From Clostridiaceae bacterium (lineage in GTDB: Bacteria > Bacillota > Clostridia > DSM-8532), in NCBI GenBank assembly GCA_012728015.1, contig JAAYFY010000001.1:1-42821 (forward strand): 42,821 nucleotides of DNA, written 5' to 3'. A program made the translations under genes and the position numbers. Below the pieces are notes generated by a model. That model was given only the letters and a program-made list of their open reading frames with translations. It was not told the origin of the DNA and searched no databases. Numbering within the stretch: the first letter of the stretch is position 1; each line of letters begins with the position of its first letter. Below, piece by piece: positions 1-7,452 of the stretch.

Positions 1-179
1 ACCATGATGGGCAAACCAAAAATCAGAAGAAACAGCAGATAAATAATGACAAATATTCCGCCGCCATAGGCACCGGTTATATACGGAAACCGCCAGACAT
101 TTCCCAGTCCTATGGCGCATCCGGCAGAAATCAGGATGAAACCAAGCCGGGATTTAAAGGTTTCTCTGTTTTGCTGCAT
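1..179 (-). CDS. NSS-family sodium-dependent symporter, N-terminal fragment
   Basis: This is a partial gene: it reads off the left edge and only the first 59 codons are present. They include a short basic N-terminus (MQQNRETFKSRLGF) and then ISAGCAIGLGNVWRFPY. That is the signature first transmembrane segment of the neurotransmitter:sodium symporter (SNF/LeuT) family, with the unwound Gly-rich stretch that binds Na+ and substrate. A second hydrophobic stretch follows (FVIIYLLFLLIFGLPIM). Family members import amino acids or other amines with Na+ across the cytoplasmic membrane. The ATG at 179 is preceded by AAGAAGGTG. Family is secure; substrate cannot be told. Confidence 0.85.
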   Translation of the reverse strand, partial: MQQNRETFKSRLGFILISAGCAIGLGNVWRFPYITGAYGGGIFVIIYLLFLLIFGLPIM

Positions 180-280
180 ATAAACACCTTCTTATGAGTT
201 TGTTTCAATCGTATTGTATTATATTTTCCAGTATCCTGAAACTGGTTGCGCGGCACGTCACTTGGACAGCCCTTTTGCAT

Positions 281-319
281 AAAAAAGCTCCTTGGCATAT
301 GTTCTGCGTAAGGAGCTTT
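281..319 (-). terminator. Rho-independent terminator of the sugar ABC operon
   Basis: The 10-bp arms 284-293 and 310-319 (AAAGCTCCTT and AAGGAGCTTT) form a hairpin with a 16-nt loop. Read on the minus strand it ends in a run of T (281-286). It lies about 35 bp after the stop of the last permease gene and fits the end of that operon. Confidence 0.75.
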
Positions 320-354
320 ATAAGTCTGCCTGGAAGGAATTAATCTGTGTAAGT

Positions 355-1215
355 TTATTCCTTCATACTTCCCAGCGCAACACCGGCGATGATATACTTC
401 GAGAGCGCGAAATACACAATGAACAGCGGCAGCACCGTCAGGGACAATCCCAGATAAACAGCGCCGAACTCTGTCCTGTAAATGTCACCTCTCAGCAAGC
501 TGACCATGATGGGCATGGTATAATTCTTTTTGTCAGTCAGCAGGATTAAAGGCATGAACAGGTTGTTCCAGCTTCCCACAAAAGAGAAGATGGCCTGTGT
601 TGCGATGGCGGGTTTCATGATGGGAAGCACAATCCTGTTAAAGGTGTAGAATTCATTGGCACCGTCTATTCGTGCCGAATTCACAATATCAATGGATAAC
701 GCGCCCAGGAGATATTGTCGCATGAAGAACACCACCGCAGGCGCCGCCATAGCCGGCAGAACCAACGGAAGAAAACTGTTGGTCCAGCCTATGCGGTACA
801 TGAACTGGTAGAATCCAATACTTGATACCTGCGCGGGGACCATCAGAACAGCCATTATAAATGTGAAGAACGGCTGGCGCAATTTCCAGTGATAAACCAC
901 AAGGGCATACGCGGTAAGCGAAGAGAAATAAACATTCAGGAGTGTTGAGCTGGCGGCTATGATGAAAGAGTTCTTAAAGCCCACCAGCGGATTGAATGAT
1001 TTTCCCTCGAACACTTTAAAGTTGTTCAGCAGGTAGGATGATGGCACAAGCGATATGGAGCTCTGCTGGATCTCATATGTATTTCGCGTAGCATTCATCA
1101 GCATGATCCAGAACGGCATTATGCTGAGGATGGCCAGGGTTATACATACAATATATTTAATTACCCTGGTAATTGTCCGGCCAGCAATCGGCTCATGTTT
1201 CAGTGTCTTTTTCAT
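355..1215 (-). CDS. Carbohydrate ABC transporter permease, MalG type
   Basis: This 286-residue protein has about six membrane segments and the EAA loop near residues 180-200 (ARIDGANEFYTFNRIVLP), which docks on the ATPase. The layout matches the MalG/UgpE branch of CUT1 sugar importers. It overlaps the upstream permease gene by 4 bp (1212-1215), so the two are probably translationally coupled. No ATPase gene is in the operon, which is common for CUT1 systems sharing a distant MsmK-like ATPase. The sugar is not identifiable. Confidence 0.9.
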   Translation of the reverse strand: MKKTLKHEPIAGRTITRVIKYIVCITLAILSIMPFWIMLMNATRNTYEIQQSSISLVPSSYLLNNFKVFEGKSFNPLVGFKNSFIIAASSTLLNVYFSSLTAYALVVYHWKLRQPFFTFIMAVLMVPAQVSSIGFYQFMYRIGWTNSFLPLVLPAMAAPAVVFFMRQYLLGALSIDIVNSARIDGANEFYTFNRIVLPIMKPAIATQAIFSFVGSWNNLFMPLILLTDKKNYTMPIMVSLLRGDIYRTEFGAVYLGLSLTVLPLFIVYFALSKYIIAGVALGSMKE

Positions 1216-2192
1216 GCTCCCGCCCCCCTTGCTGCCGCTTTCTGGGCTTTCTTGATCTTCTTTAACTCTTTCTTCATCTTTGCAGCATCCTTGTCACGCA
1301 GGATATAGAAGAGTATTGCTGATAATACCGCGATAATTAAAAACATAATCATACTCGCAGCTGACGCGCGGTTGTACATATAGCTTCCGCTGAACGCCTG
1401 GTTGAAGATGAACACGCTCACCGTAAGGGTAGAATTGTCCGGACCACCATTCAGGAACAGTTTCGGTATATCAAACATCTGCATGCCCCCTATCAGGCTG
1501 GTAACCAGCGTAAAGAGCATGATAGTTCTCAAACTCGGAAGTGTTATGTAGAAGAAGACTTGTCTGCTTGTTGCGCCGTCTATTTCCGCCGCCTCGAAAA
1601 GCGTTGGATTTATACCCAGCACACCGGCGATAAGCACAATCATTGTCTGTCCATACCACATCCAGAACTGGATAAATGAAACGATGCCTCGTGCCGTCCA
1701 CTTATTTATGAGGAAATTGATAGGCATATCGGCTAAACCCAGCAATTTGAACAAGTCATTAATTGGTCCCATGGGATATCCGAACAAGACATTGAAAAGT
1801 ATGGCTATGGTAGCTGCCGTTATGATGTTGGGCATATAGAACAGTACCTTGAATGCCCCCTGGCCTTTTATTTTCTGACGCTGATTTGTGAACCAGGCCG
1901 TAAGCAACAGGGCCAACAGCAGCTGTGGAATAAAGTTACATGTCCAAATGATCACCGTATTTATCAATGATTTCTGGAATGATGGGGTCTTAAGTATCTG
2001 CTGAAAATTCTGGAACGGATTATCCATAATCATAAAATCCGTTTTGCCCAGACCTTTAAGGTCGGTAAAACCAATTATTGCTGTATAAAATATAGGATAT
2101 GCCGTGAAAACCAAAAACGCAAGTACGAAAGGTATTGAGAATATATATCCGTATTTTGCATAGCTAACACTCTTAATTTTCTTGCGTCCCAT
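1212..2192 (-). CDS. Carbohydrate ABC transporter permease, MalF type
   Basis: A 326-residue membrane protein with an N-terminal helix (YIFSIPFVLAFLVFTAYPIF) and the EAA motif around residues 200-215 (EAAEIDGATSRQVFFYITLP). These features place it in the MalF/UgpA branch of sugar ABC permeases. The C-terminus is a Lys/Ala-rich cytoplasmic tail (KKELKKIKKAQKAAARGA), which is unusually basic. It sits between the binding protein and the second permease, separated from the former by a strong hairpin, so its mRNA level is probably lower than that of the binding protein. Confidence 0.9.
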   Translation of the reverse strand: MGRKKIKSVSYAKYGYIFSIPFVLAFLVFTAYPIFYTAIIGFTDLKGLGKTDFMIMDNPFQNFQQILKTPSFQKSLINTVIIWTCNFIPQLLLALLLTAWFTNQRQKIKGQGAFKVLFYMPNIITAATIAILFNVLFGYPMGPINDLFKLLGLADMPINFLINKWTARGIVSFIQFWMWYGQTMIVLIAGVLGINPTLFEAAEIDGATSRQVFFYITLPSLRTIMLFTLVTSLIGGMQMFDIPKLFLNGGPDNSTLTVSVFIFNQAFSGSYMYNRASAASMIMFLIIAVLSAILFYILRDKDAAKMKKELKKIKKAQKAAARGAGA

Positions 2193-2236
2193 AAGCTAAG
2201 CATTCACCTCCGGTAAAGAGTCTGGCGCCTTGTTAA

Positions 2237-2280
2237 TAAAAAGTTGGGGCGAACGGAAAGGCATCCGCCCGCCCCTTTTT
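2237..2280 (-). terminator. Intra-operon hairpin (attenuator) between binding protein and permeases
   Basis: GGGGCG (2246-2251) pairs with CGCCCC (2270-2275), and inside it ACGGA pairs with TCCG. On the minus strand it is followed by AACTTTTTA. It lies in the 99-bp gap after the binding-protein stop. Such partial terminators commonly keep permease expression below that of the binding protein; that role is inferred here. Confidence 0.65.
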
Positions 2281-2291
2281 TCAGCCAAAAC

Positions 2292-3749
2292 TTATTCAAC
2301 TATAATGTCGAGGTTATCGGCTACATTCTGCTTGAAGTCAGCGATAGCCTGTTCCTTGGTCTTGTTGCCGTTCTTGTATTCACCAACCTGGTTACGGAAG
2401 AGACTGTTGATTGTCTCGTCGTACTGGGTCATGGCTTTACCACTTGCGAACTCGCCAGCGGGTACGAATACTTCGAACATATCCTGACCGCCGAGGAAGT
2501 CGAGGGTACCATCGGACTTCTTCATTACAGTACCGGAAGCAACAGTATCCTTGGTTCCGCCAGGTCCGAAGAGGGTACCATTAGCCCAGTAGTACTGGAG
2601 ACCTGTCTCAGAGCTGTCGAGGGTAATCCACTCAACGATCTCACCAACGGTCTTCGGGATCTTGGTATCCTTGTTGGCGATAATCCATGTGCCGCCCCAG
2701 AAGAATCCTACAGGAGGCTCGCATATAGCCCAGTCGCCATATGTACCTTCACCGGGTTTCTCTCCGCCGGAGTTACCAGCCATTACGTAGTTGATCAGCC
2801 ATGCGGGACCAAAGAAACCGAATACCTTCTTGGCGCCGGCATCTTTCATATCGGCAAACCAGGAGTCAGACCAGTCAGTAGTATCGTTGAAGTAGTCGTT
2901 ATCCTTCAGCTTCTTGGAGAAATCCAGGAACTGTTCGTAGTTAGGATCGATATTCAGCTTGCCATCAACGATCCAGCCTTTCTCTGCGCTGCCCCTGACG
3001 GCCTGCCATACGTCACCGTCACCGGAAACAATTGCATAGCCCTTCGCCTTCAGAGCCTCAGCGGCTTCGAAGAACTTATCCCAGCCGGGACCGATCTTGG
3101 TTTTGATAACAGCAGGATCATCGGTGCCCCATACATCTTTCGCGATGGAACGACGATAGATGTATGCGCCGCCGGTAGCCTGGTATCCGAGACCTACCAG
3201 CTTGCCGTCGCCTCTTGTTCCGATATCAACGGTGTACTGAGCGATTTCGGCTTCAGCGAGGAGCTTGTCGACATCAATGCCCAGGTCTTTATAAGCTGCG
3301 GCAAAGTGTGCGGCGTCGCCCTGTGTGTACTTCAGTACGAAAGCGGCCTCAGCGCAGTAGATATCGGGAGCGTCAGCACCGCCAGATGCGAGAGCCTGGT
3401 CGAGTGCGGGCTGATATGCGCCCTCTGTGGTAGCGATGATGGTTTCCTTGATTTCATACGGGAAATCCTGACCATGTTTCTCTTTGTAGAGTTCCTTGAA
3501 CTTCTCCATCATCTTGGGAACCTCATCGGTGAAGCTCCACAGGTTGAGTACCTTTACGTTAGGATCATCGGACACTGACGGAGCAGGAGTGCTGGTGTCC
3601 TGGGGCTTGCTGCCGCCGTCACCGGGCTGAGCGGGAGCAGATGTTCCGCCGGGTGCCGATGGCTGCTCTTCCTTGCCGCAACCAGTGAAACCGAGAGCCA
3701 ACGTAAAGACCATTGCCAAAGTAAGGACTAGAGCTAGAATGCGTTTCAT
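2292..3749 (-). CDS. Sugar ABC transporter substrate-binding lipoprotein
   Basis: This 485-residue extracellular solute-binding protein (family 1 type) has a lipoprotein signal peptide: MKRILALVLTLAMVFTLALG followed by the lipobox FTGC, then a Ser/Pro/Gly-rich linker of about 40 residues before the mature domain (NVKVLNLWSFTDEVPKMMEKF). It captures an oligosaccharide or glycoside outside the membrane and hands it to the two permeases downstream. The frame is open further upstream to 4028, but the start at 3749 is chosen because AGGAGGATAAC precedes it and a signal peptide begins exactly there. The promoter region at 3790-3817 also lies inside that longer frame. Confidence 0.9.
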   Translation of the reverse strand: MKRILALVLTLAMVFTLALGFTGCGKEEQPSAPGGTSAPAQPGDGGSKPQDTSTPAPSVSDDPNVKVLNLWSFTDEVPKMMEKFKELYKEKHGQDFPYEIKETIIATTEGAYQPALDQALASGGADAPDIYCAEAAFVLKYTQGDAAHFAAAYKDLGIDVDKLLAEAEIAQYTVDIGTRGDGKLVGLGYQATGGAYIYRRSIAKDVWGTDDPAVIKTKIGPGWDKFFEAAEALKAKGYAIVSGDGDVWQAVRGSAEKGWIVDGKLNIDPNYEQFLDFSKKLKDNDYFNDTTDWSDSWFADMKDAGAKKVFGFFGPAWLINYVMAGNSGGEKPGEGTYGDWAICEPPVGFFWGGTWIIANKDTKIPKTVGEIVEWITLDSSETGLQYYWANGTLFGPGGTKDTVASGTVMKKSDGTLDFLGGQDMFEVFVPAGEFASGKAMTQYDETINSLFRNQVGEYKNGNKTKEQAIADFKQNVADNLDIIVE

Positions 3750-3789
3750 AGTTATCCTCCTTCTTTTTTTATATGTTTTGGCTGAGTTA

Positions 3790-3817
3790 ATTATAGCAGA
3801 ATGCACAATAATGTCAA
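3790..3817 (-). promoter_or_regulatory. Promoter of the sugar ABC operon
   Basis: On the minus strand, TTGACA (3817-3812) and TATAAT (3795-3790) are separated by 16 bp. Both hexamers are exact matches to the housekeeping sigma-A consensus. The predicted start point lies about 35 bp before the binding-protein start codon. Confidence 0.8.
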
Positions 3818-3849
3818 GGGTATATTGTACAACTATGAGCAAAAAGACC

Positions 3850-3861
3850 GCAAGCGCTTTA
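3850..3861. promoter_or_regulatory. Possible LacI-family operator or catabolite element
   Basis: The perfect 8-bp palindrome AAGCGCTT (3852-3859) sits about 35 bp upstream of the -35 box of the ABC operon. This core is shared by LacI-family operators and CcpA catabolite elements, although the flanks match the full CRE consensus only partly. No LacI-type gene lies in the window. Confidence 0.4.
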
Positions 3862-3900
3862 ACTGGTTGCGTAAATGACTGCTTTGCACAAGCATAAAGA

Positions 3901-3954
3901 AAAGCCGAAGACCATAGCCGCATCTTTATTACAGCCTGAAGCCCCCGGCTTTTA
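3901..3954 (-). terminator. Candidate terminator after the aminotransferase gene
   Basis: AAAAGCCG (3901-3908) is inverted at 3947-3954 (CGGCTTTT), extended by GCAT/ATGC outside it. The loop is long, about 38 nt, so it is weaker than the other terminators here. It lies between the aminotransferase stop and the ABC operon promoter. Confidence 0.35.
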
Positions 3955-4028
3955 TGCAAATTGTCCTGATCAAAATGACTACTGGCGTCTTGATCCTCTC
4001 TTAGCAGAAGATGGTCCCAGCCCAGCAT

Positions 4029-5147
4029 TTACCGGCCTTTAACCTGATCATATGCCCATTTCAGCCATTGGCACAGTATTTCAAGATCGGTCTTTTCCAC
4101 AGTCGCGCCGCACCAGATTCTGAGTCCGACAGGCGCCTCGCTGTAGGAATTGATATCATATGCCACATCTTCATCAGCCAGCAGCCTGACCATGGCTTTG
4201 ATCTGGTCGGCCGTGAGATCCACTTTCAGGCATACGCTTGTATTGGAGCGGCAGGATTTATCTTCAGCCAGGAAGCTTATCCATGGATGATTCCCCACAA
4301 AATCCTCAAGGACCTTAAGGTTCTCTTCGCTCCTGGCAATAAGTCCCCGGAGGCCTCCTATGGACTCCGCCCAGTCCAGGGCCCTCAGATAATCCTCATT
4401 GCAAAGCATTGAAGGCGTATTGATGGGAGAACCCTGGAATATGGCCAGGTTGAGAGCGCCCTTTTTTTTCAGCCTGAAAACCTTGGGTATAGGCCAGGGC
4501 GGATTATACGATTCTATGCGCTGAACTGCCCTCGGTGAAAGGACCAGCATGCCATGGGCGGCTTCTCCCCCCAGGACCTTCTGCCATGAGAATGTGAGGC
4601 CGTCTATCTTGTTCCACGGTATATCCATGGCGAAAACAGCCGAAGTGGCATCGCAAAGGGTAAGGCCTTCCCTGTCATCGGGGATCCAGTCGCCGTTGGG
4701 CACTTTTACGCCGCTGGTGGTGCCGTTCCATGCGAAAACAACATCATTGCTGAAATCAACCTTCGAAAGGTCGGGCAATTGGCCGTAGTCGGCAAAATGC
4801 TTGTTGATATTGGGTATCTTGAGTTCCTTTTCAATATCATAAGCCCAGCCAAAGCCAAAGGACTCAAAAGCGACAACATCAACGCCCCTCGGACCCAGTA
4901 CGTTCCACATCAGCATTTCAAACGCTCCGGTGTCGGATCCGGGCATGATTCCCACCAGGTAGTCTTCAGGTATACCAAGGATCTTCTTTGTCCGCTCTAT
5001 GGATTCTTTAAGCCTGGCCTTTCCTATGGCGCTTCGGTGGGATCTTCCCAGCGGGGCATCCTTGAGCTCTTCAATGGTATAACCAGGATGCTTGGCGCAG
5101 GGACCCGAAGAATAGCATGTGTTAATTGGCTTTTTGTCCGGCTTCAT
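4029..5147 (-). CDS. serC: Phosphoserine aminotransferase-like class V aminotransferase
   Basis: The protein has 372 residues from the start at 5147. It belongs to PLP-dependent class V aminotransferases and resembles the SerC type described from Methanosarcina (shape and motifs such as [15 protein letters not shown] near the N-terminus, [17 protein letters not shown], and [17 protein letters not shown]). The PLP lysine is probably the K in [11 protein letters not shown]. It would convert 3-phosphohydroxypyruvate and glutamate to phosphoserine in serine synthesis. The frame is open to 5237, but GAGGT sits 8 nt before the ATG at 5147 and the family N-terminus starts there. No serA neighbour is present, so the role rests on family alone. 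Confidence 0.8.
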   Translation of the reverse strand: MKPDKKPINTCYSSGPCAKHPGYTIEELKDAPLGRSHRSAIGKARLKESIERTKKILGIPEDYLVGIMPGSDTGAFEMLMWNVLGPRGVDVVAFESFGFGWAYDIEKELKIPNINKHFADYGQLPDLSKVDFSNDVVFAWNGTTSGVKVPNGDWIPDDREGLTLCDATSAVFAMDIPWNKIDGLTFSWQKVLGGEAAHGMLVLSPRAVQRIESYNPPWPIPKVFRLKKKGALNLAIFQGSPINTPSMLCNEDYLRALDWAESIGGLRGLIARSEENLKVLEDFVGNHPWISFLAEDKSCRSNTSVCLKVDLTADQIKAMVRLLADEDVAYDINSYSEAPVGLRIWCGATVEKTDLEILCQWLKWAYDQVKGR

Positions 5148-5211
5148 CTGATAATACCTCGCTTTCCTTGCGTTAATGAAATGCGTATCTAAATCATAAT
5201 ATATATAATAT

Positions 5212-5246
5212 AAAAAATCCCCGTCCTGAAATATCAACAGGGACGA
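5212..5246 (-). terminator. Terminator hairpin between the activase cassette and serC
   Basis: CGTCC (5222-5226) pairs with GGACG (5241-5245), and on the minus strand GGGGATTTTTT follows. It either ends the upstream three-gene cassette or acts as an attenuator in the serC leader, 65 bp before the serC start. The shape resembles T-box terminators, but the T-box sequence AGGGTGGTACCGCG is absent upstream. The rest of the 5148-5393 gap shows only an AT-rich stretch and one short open frame (see findings). Confidence 0.55.
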
Positions 5247-5393
5247 GAGAATAACCCATCGATTTTACAGTATTATTTTAGAACATAATGTCCGTGTTCA
5301 TCAAGAGCCCTGGTAATTTTTATACAAGGTGCTGTATATGGAGTATCTCCGAAAAACAACTTTGATGAAAAATTAACAAACGGCTGTGCCAGG

Positions 5394-6374
5394 TCACAGG
5401 CTGTCGGCAATTGGCCGACACGTTCTTATCCGGCCGCTCCATATTCCGCAGCGATCCCCGAAGCAGCCTATCTCCATCCCGTTTTCACAGATCCTGGCCA
5501 CTTCGCAGCGGTTGGAGCACCCTTCACATTCAAAGCCTTTGGATTCAAAGTGCTTTTCCACGAGTGAGAAGCCCCTGAACCGGGTGCGCGCGCGCTTTCT
5601 CACCGCGTCCCTGGCCAGTATGGCGGCTCCTATGGCTCCCATCATCTTATGGTTTTCCGGAACGGTAACCTCAAACCCCAGTGCCCTCTCAAAGGCAATC
5701 TTCATACTCCTGTTGGCCGCAACGCCGCCCTGAAAAAACACCTTCGGCCTGATGTCCTTGCCCTTCCCCACGTTGTTCAGGTAGTTCCTCACCAGGGCCT
5801 CACACAGTCCCATGATTATATCAGACTGGTTGTATCCCATCTGCTGCTTGTGGATCATGTCACTTTCAGCAAAAACCGCGCAGCGGCCGGCGATCCTTAC
5901 GGGCGTTTCAGCCTTAAGGGCATAATCCCCGAACTCCTCAATGGAAATACCCATTCTTTCTGCCTGCCGGTCCAGAAATGATCCGGTTCCCGCCGCGCAT
6001 ACCGTGTTCATGGCAAAGTCCGATACCACGCCGTTCCTCAGAAGTATAATCTTCGAGTCCTGTCCTCCTATCTCGATAATGGTTTTCACGTCAGGGTCCA
6101 GTTCAAGGGCCGCCACGGCGTGGGCTGTAATCTCATTTTTCACAACATCGGCACCCACCAGGACCGATGCGATCTGTCTGCCGCTTCCGGTGGTGCCGCA
6201 GGCGGCGATCTCCCTATCACCATATTGGTCCGCCAAAAGCCTGAACCCCTCCTGGATTGCCCTGATGGGGTTACCGCGGGTCCGGAGATAATGCTTTTCC
6301 ACCACCTGCAGTCCATGGTCCAGCAAGACCAGGTCAGTGCTCACCGAGCCCACATCAATACCCAGATACAACAT
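5394..6374 (-). CDS. 2-hydroxyacyl-CoA dehydratase activase-like ATPase (BcrAD/BadFG family)
   Basis: A 326-residue ASKHA-fold ATPase. Visible motifs are the phosphate loop GIDVGSVSTDLVLLD at the N-terminus, ACGTTGSGR, EIGGQDSKII, and the Cys-containing NTVCAAGTGSF and AGRCAVFAES segments. In HgdC-type homodimers two such Cys per subunit hold the shared [4Fe-4S] cluster. Activases inject electrons into a partner enzyme at the cost of ATP. An extra C-terminal Cys-rich tail of about 35 residues (CEGCSNRC, then GCFGDRC) goes beyond the plain activase fold. The start at 6374 is chosen for GAAAGGAGAAGAAACC just upstream; it overlaps the preceding gene by 20 bp. No dehydratase subunit pair of classic HgdA/HgdB form is adjacent. 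Confidence 0.85.
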   Translation of the reverse strand: MLYLGIDVGSVSTDLVLLDHGLQVVEKHYLRTRGNPIRAIQEGFRLLADQYGDREIAACGTTGSGRQIASVLVGADVVKNEITAHAVAALELDPDVKTIIEIGGQDSKIILLRNGVVSDFAMNTVCAAGTGSFLDRQAERMGISIEEFGDYALKAETPVRIAGRCAVFAESDMIHKQQMGYNQSDIIMGLCEALVRNYLNNVGKGKDIRPKVFFQGGVAANRSMKIAFERALGFEVTVPENHKMMGAIGAAILARDAVRKRARTRFRGFSLVEKHFESKGFECEGCSNRCEVARICENGMEIGCFGDRCGIWSGRIRTCRPIADSL

Positions 6375-7452
6375 GGTTTCTTCTCCTTTCCAGCATATCG
6401 ACGAACGCCTCAATCCTGGTGACATACCCAGCCTCACCGGTCATCTCGTCCACTACCAGGGAAAGAATGGGGAAATCCTTATCCCTGGCTATGGTTGGCA
6501 GGATGGCTTTGGAAACGATTTCGGGCATGCATCCCATGGGGAATATCTGGATTGCCCCATCAAAACCGCTCTTCCAGGATAGGATGGCTTCACCGACGCA
6601 CTCCCTTGCATGGCCACCGATATAATAGGGCAGATAATCCCTGGACGCTGTTTTTATGCCGGGACTGTTCAGCCCGGCGGGCGAGAGAAGGGTATTTCTT
6701 ATCCACCAGCTGGGGGTCATGAGACGTCTCGTGGATATGCCGCGATCCATCAGCTTGTCCTCAATATATAGATTGGAAAAGGGCTCGATGACAGTATAAA
6801 TCTCGCCGATGATGGCAATCTTCAGGGGGGTTACCGTGCGGTCGCAGGGCACTTCGTTCATCATCCTGTTATAACCATTAAGGCAATCAAGCATCTTGTC
6901 AGGGCTGCCGCAACTATATGCCTCCTGCCTGCACTTTTTCAGGAGATTCTTGCATGTTCCCCGGACTTTCTCGTACCCTGCCTTTTCATGGGCCTTGGCT
7001 TCAACAGCATCCAAAAGGCCCATAATCCTGACCGCCTGCGCCAGGGCAAGCCATTTCCGCCCCTTTGTCCCGGGGCTATGGGCGGTCAGCCTTGAAATCC
7101 TTGCCAAAAGCTCCTTAAAGCCTATGGACTTTGGCGCGTCAATGACGATGAAATCCACCTTGTATCCCAGTCTTCTCAAAAGTTTCATATGCATCTCGGA
7201 ATACTCCCCGAAACGGCAGGGTCCGCAACTGCCTGTAACGATAACTGTATCGGCCCCCTGTTCAATAGCCTGGATATAATTGCCCACCAGGATCTTGAAC
7301 GGAAGGCATATCTCCTCGGGGGAATGAAGTGATCCTATTTCCAGGGCAGCCCTGCTGTTCAGCGGGGGAATTACATAATCCACTCCCAGTCCTTCAAACA
7401 GGGCTTTTGCAGCTATATAAACATTGCCCATATGGGGAATGGTCACTTTCAT
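6355..7452 (-). CDS. Acyl-CoA dehydratase activase-related protein (COG3581-like)
   Basis: This 365-residue protein matches the 2-hydroxyglutaryl-CoA dehydratase-like group usually annotated as predicted nucleotide-binding or CoA-substrate-specific activase-related proteins. It contains several conserved Cys contexts: EEICLPFKILVGN, VTGSCGPCRFGEYSEM and FPMGCMPEIVSK. The end (DEMTGEAGYVTRIEAFVDML) is clearly paralogous to the end of the next gene upstream. The Cys suggest Fe-S binding. Start 7452 is preceded by GAAAGGAGCTGTAAGC. It overlaps both neighbours (59 bp upstream, 20 bp downstream), so the three proteins probably work as a unit. The substrate is unknown. Confidence 0.75.
   Translation of the reverse strand: MKVTIPHMGNVYIAAKALFEGLGVDYVIPPLNSRAALEIGSLHSPEEICLPFKILVGNYIQAIEQGADTVIVTGSCGPCRFGEYSEMHMKLLRRLGYKVDFIVIDAPKSIGFKELLARISRLTAHSPGTKGRKWLALAQAVRIMGLLDAVEAKAHEKAGYEKVRGTCKNLLKKCRQEAYSCGSPDKMLDCLNGYNRMMNEVPCDRTVTPLKIAIIGEIYTVIEPFSNLYIEDKLMDRGISTRRLMTPSWWIRNTLLSPAGLNSPGIKTASRDYLPYYIGGHARECVGEAILSWKSGFDGAIQIFPMGCMPEIVSKAILPTIARDKDFPILSLVVDEMTGEAGYVTRIEAFVDMLERRRNHVVSGY

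Noticed and set aside
2244-3578. Long plus-strand open frame of 444 codons
   Set aside because: It is the antisense shadow of the sugar-binding lipoprotein gene, which has a signal peptide, promoter and ribosome binding site.
5212-5280. T-box riboswitch in front of the serC-like gene
   Set aside because: Only a terminator-like hairpin is present; the conserved GGTACCGCG element is missing.
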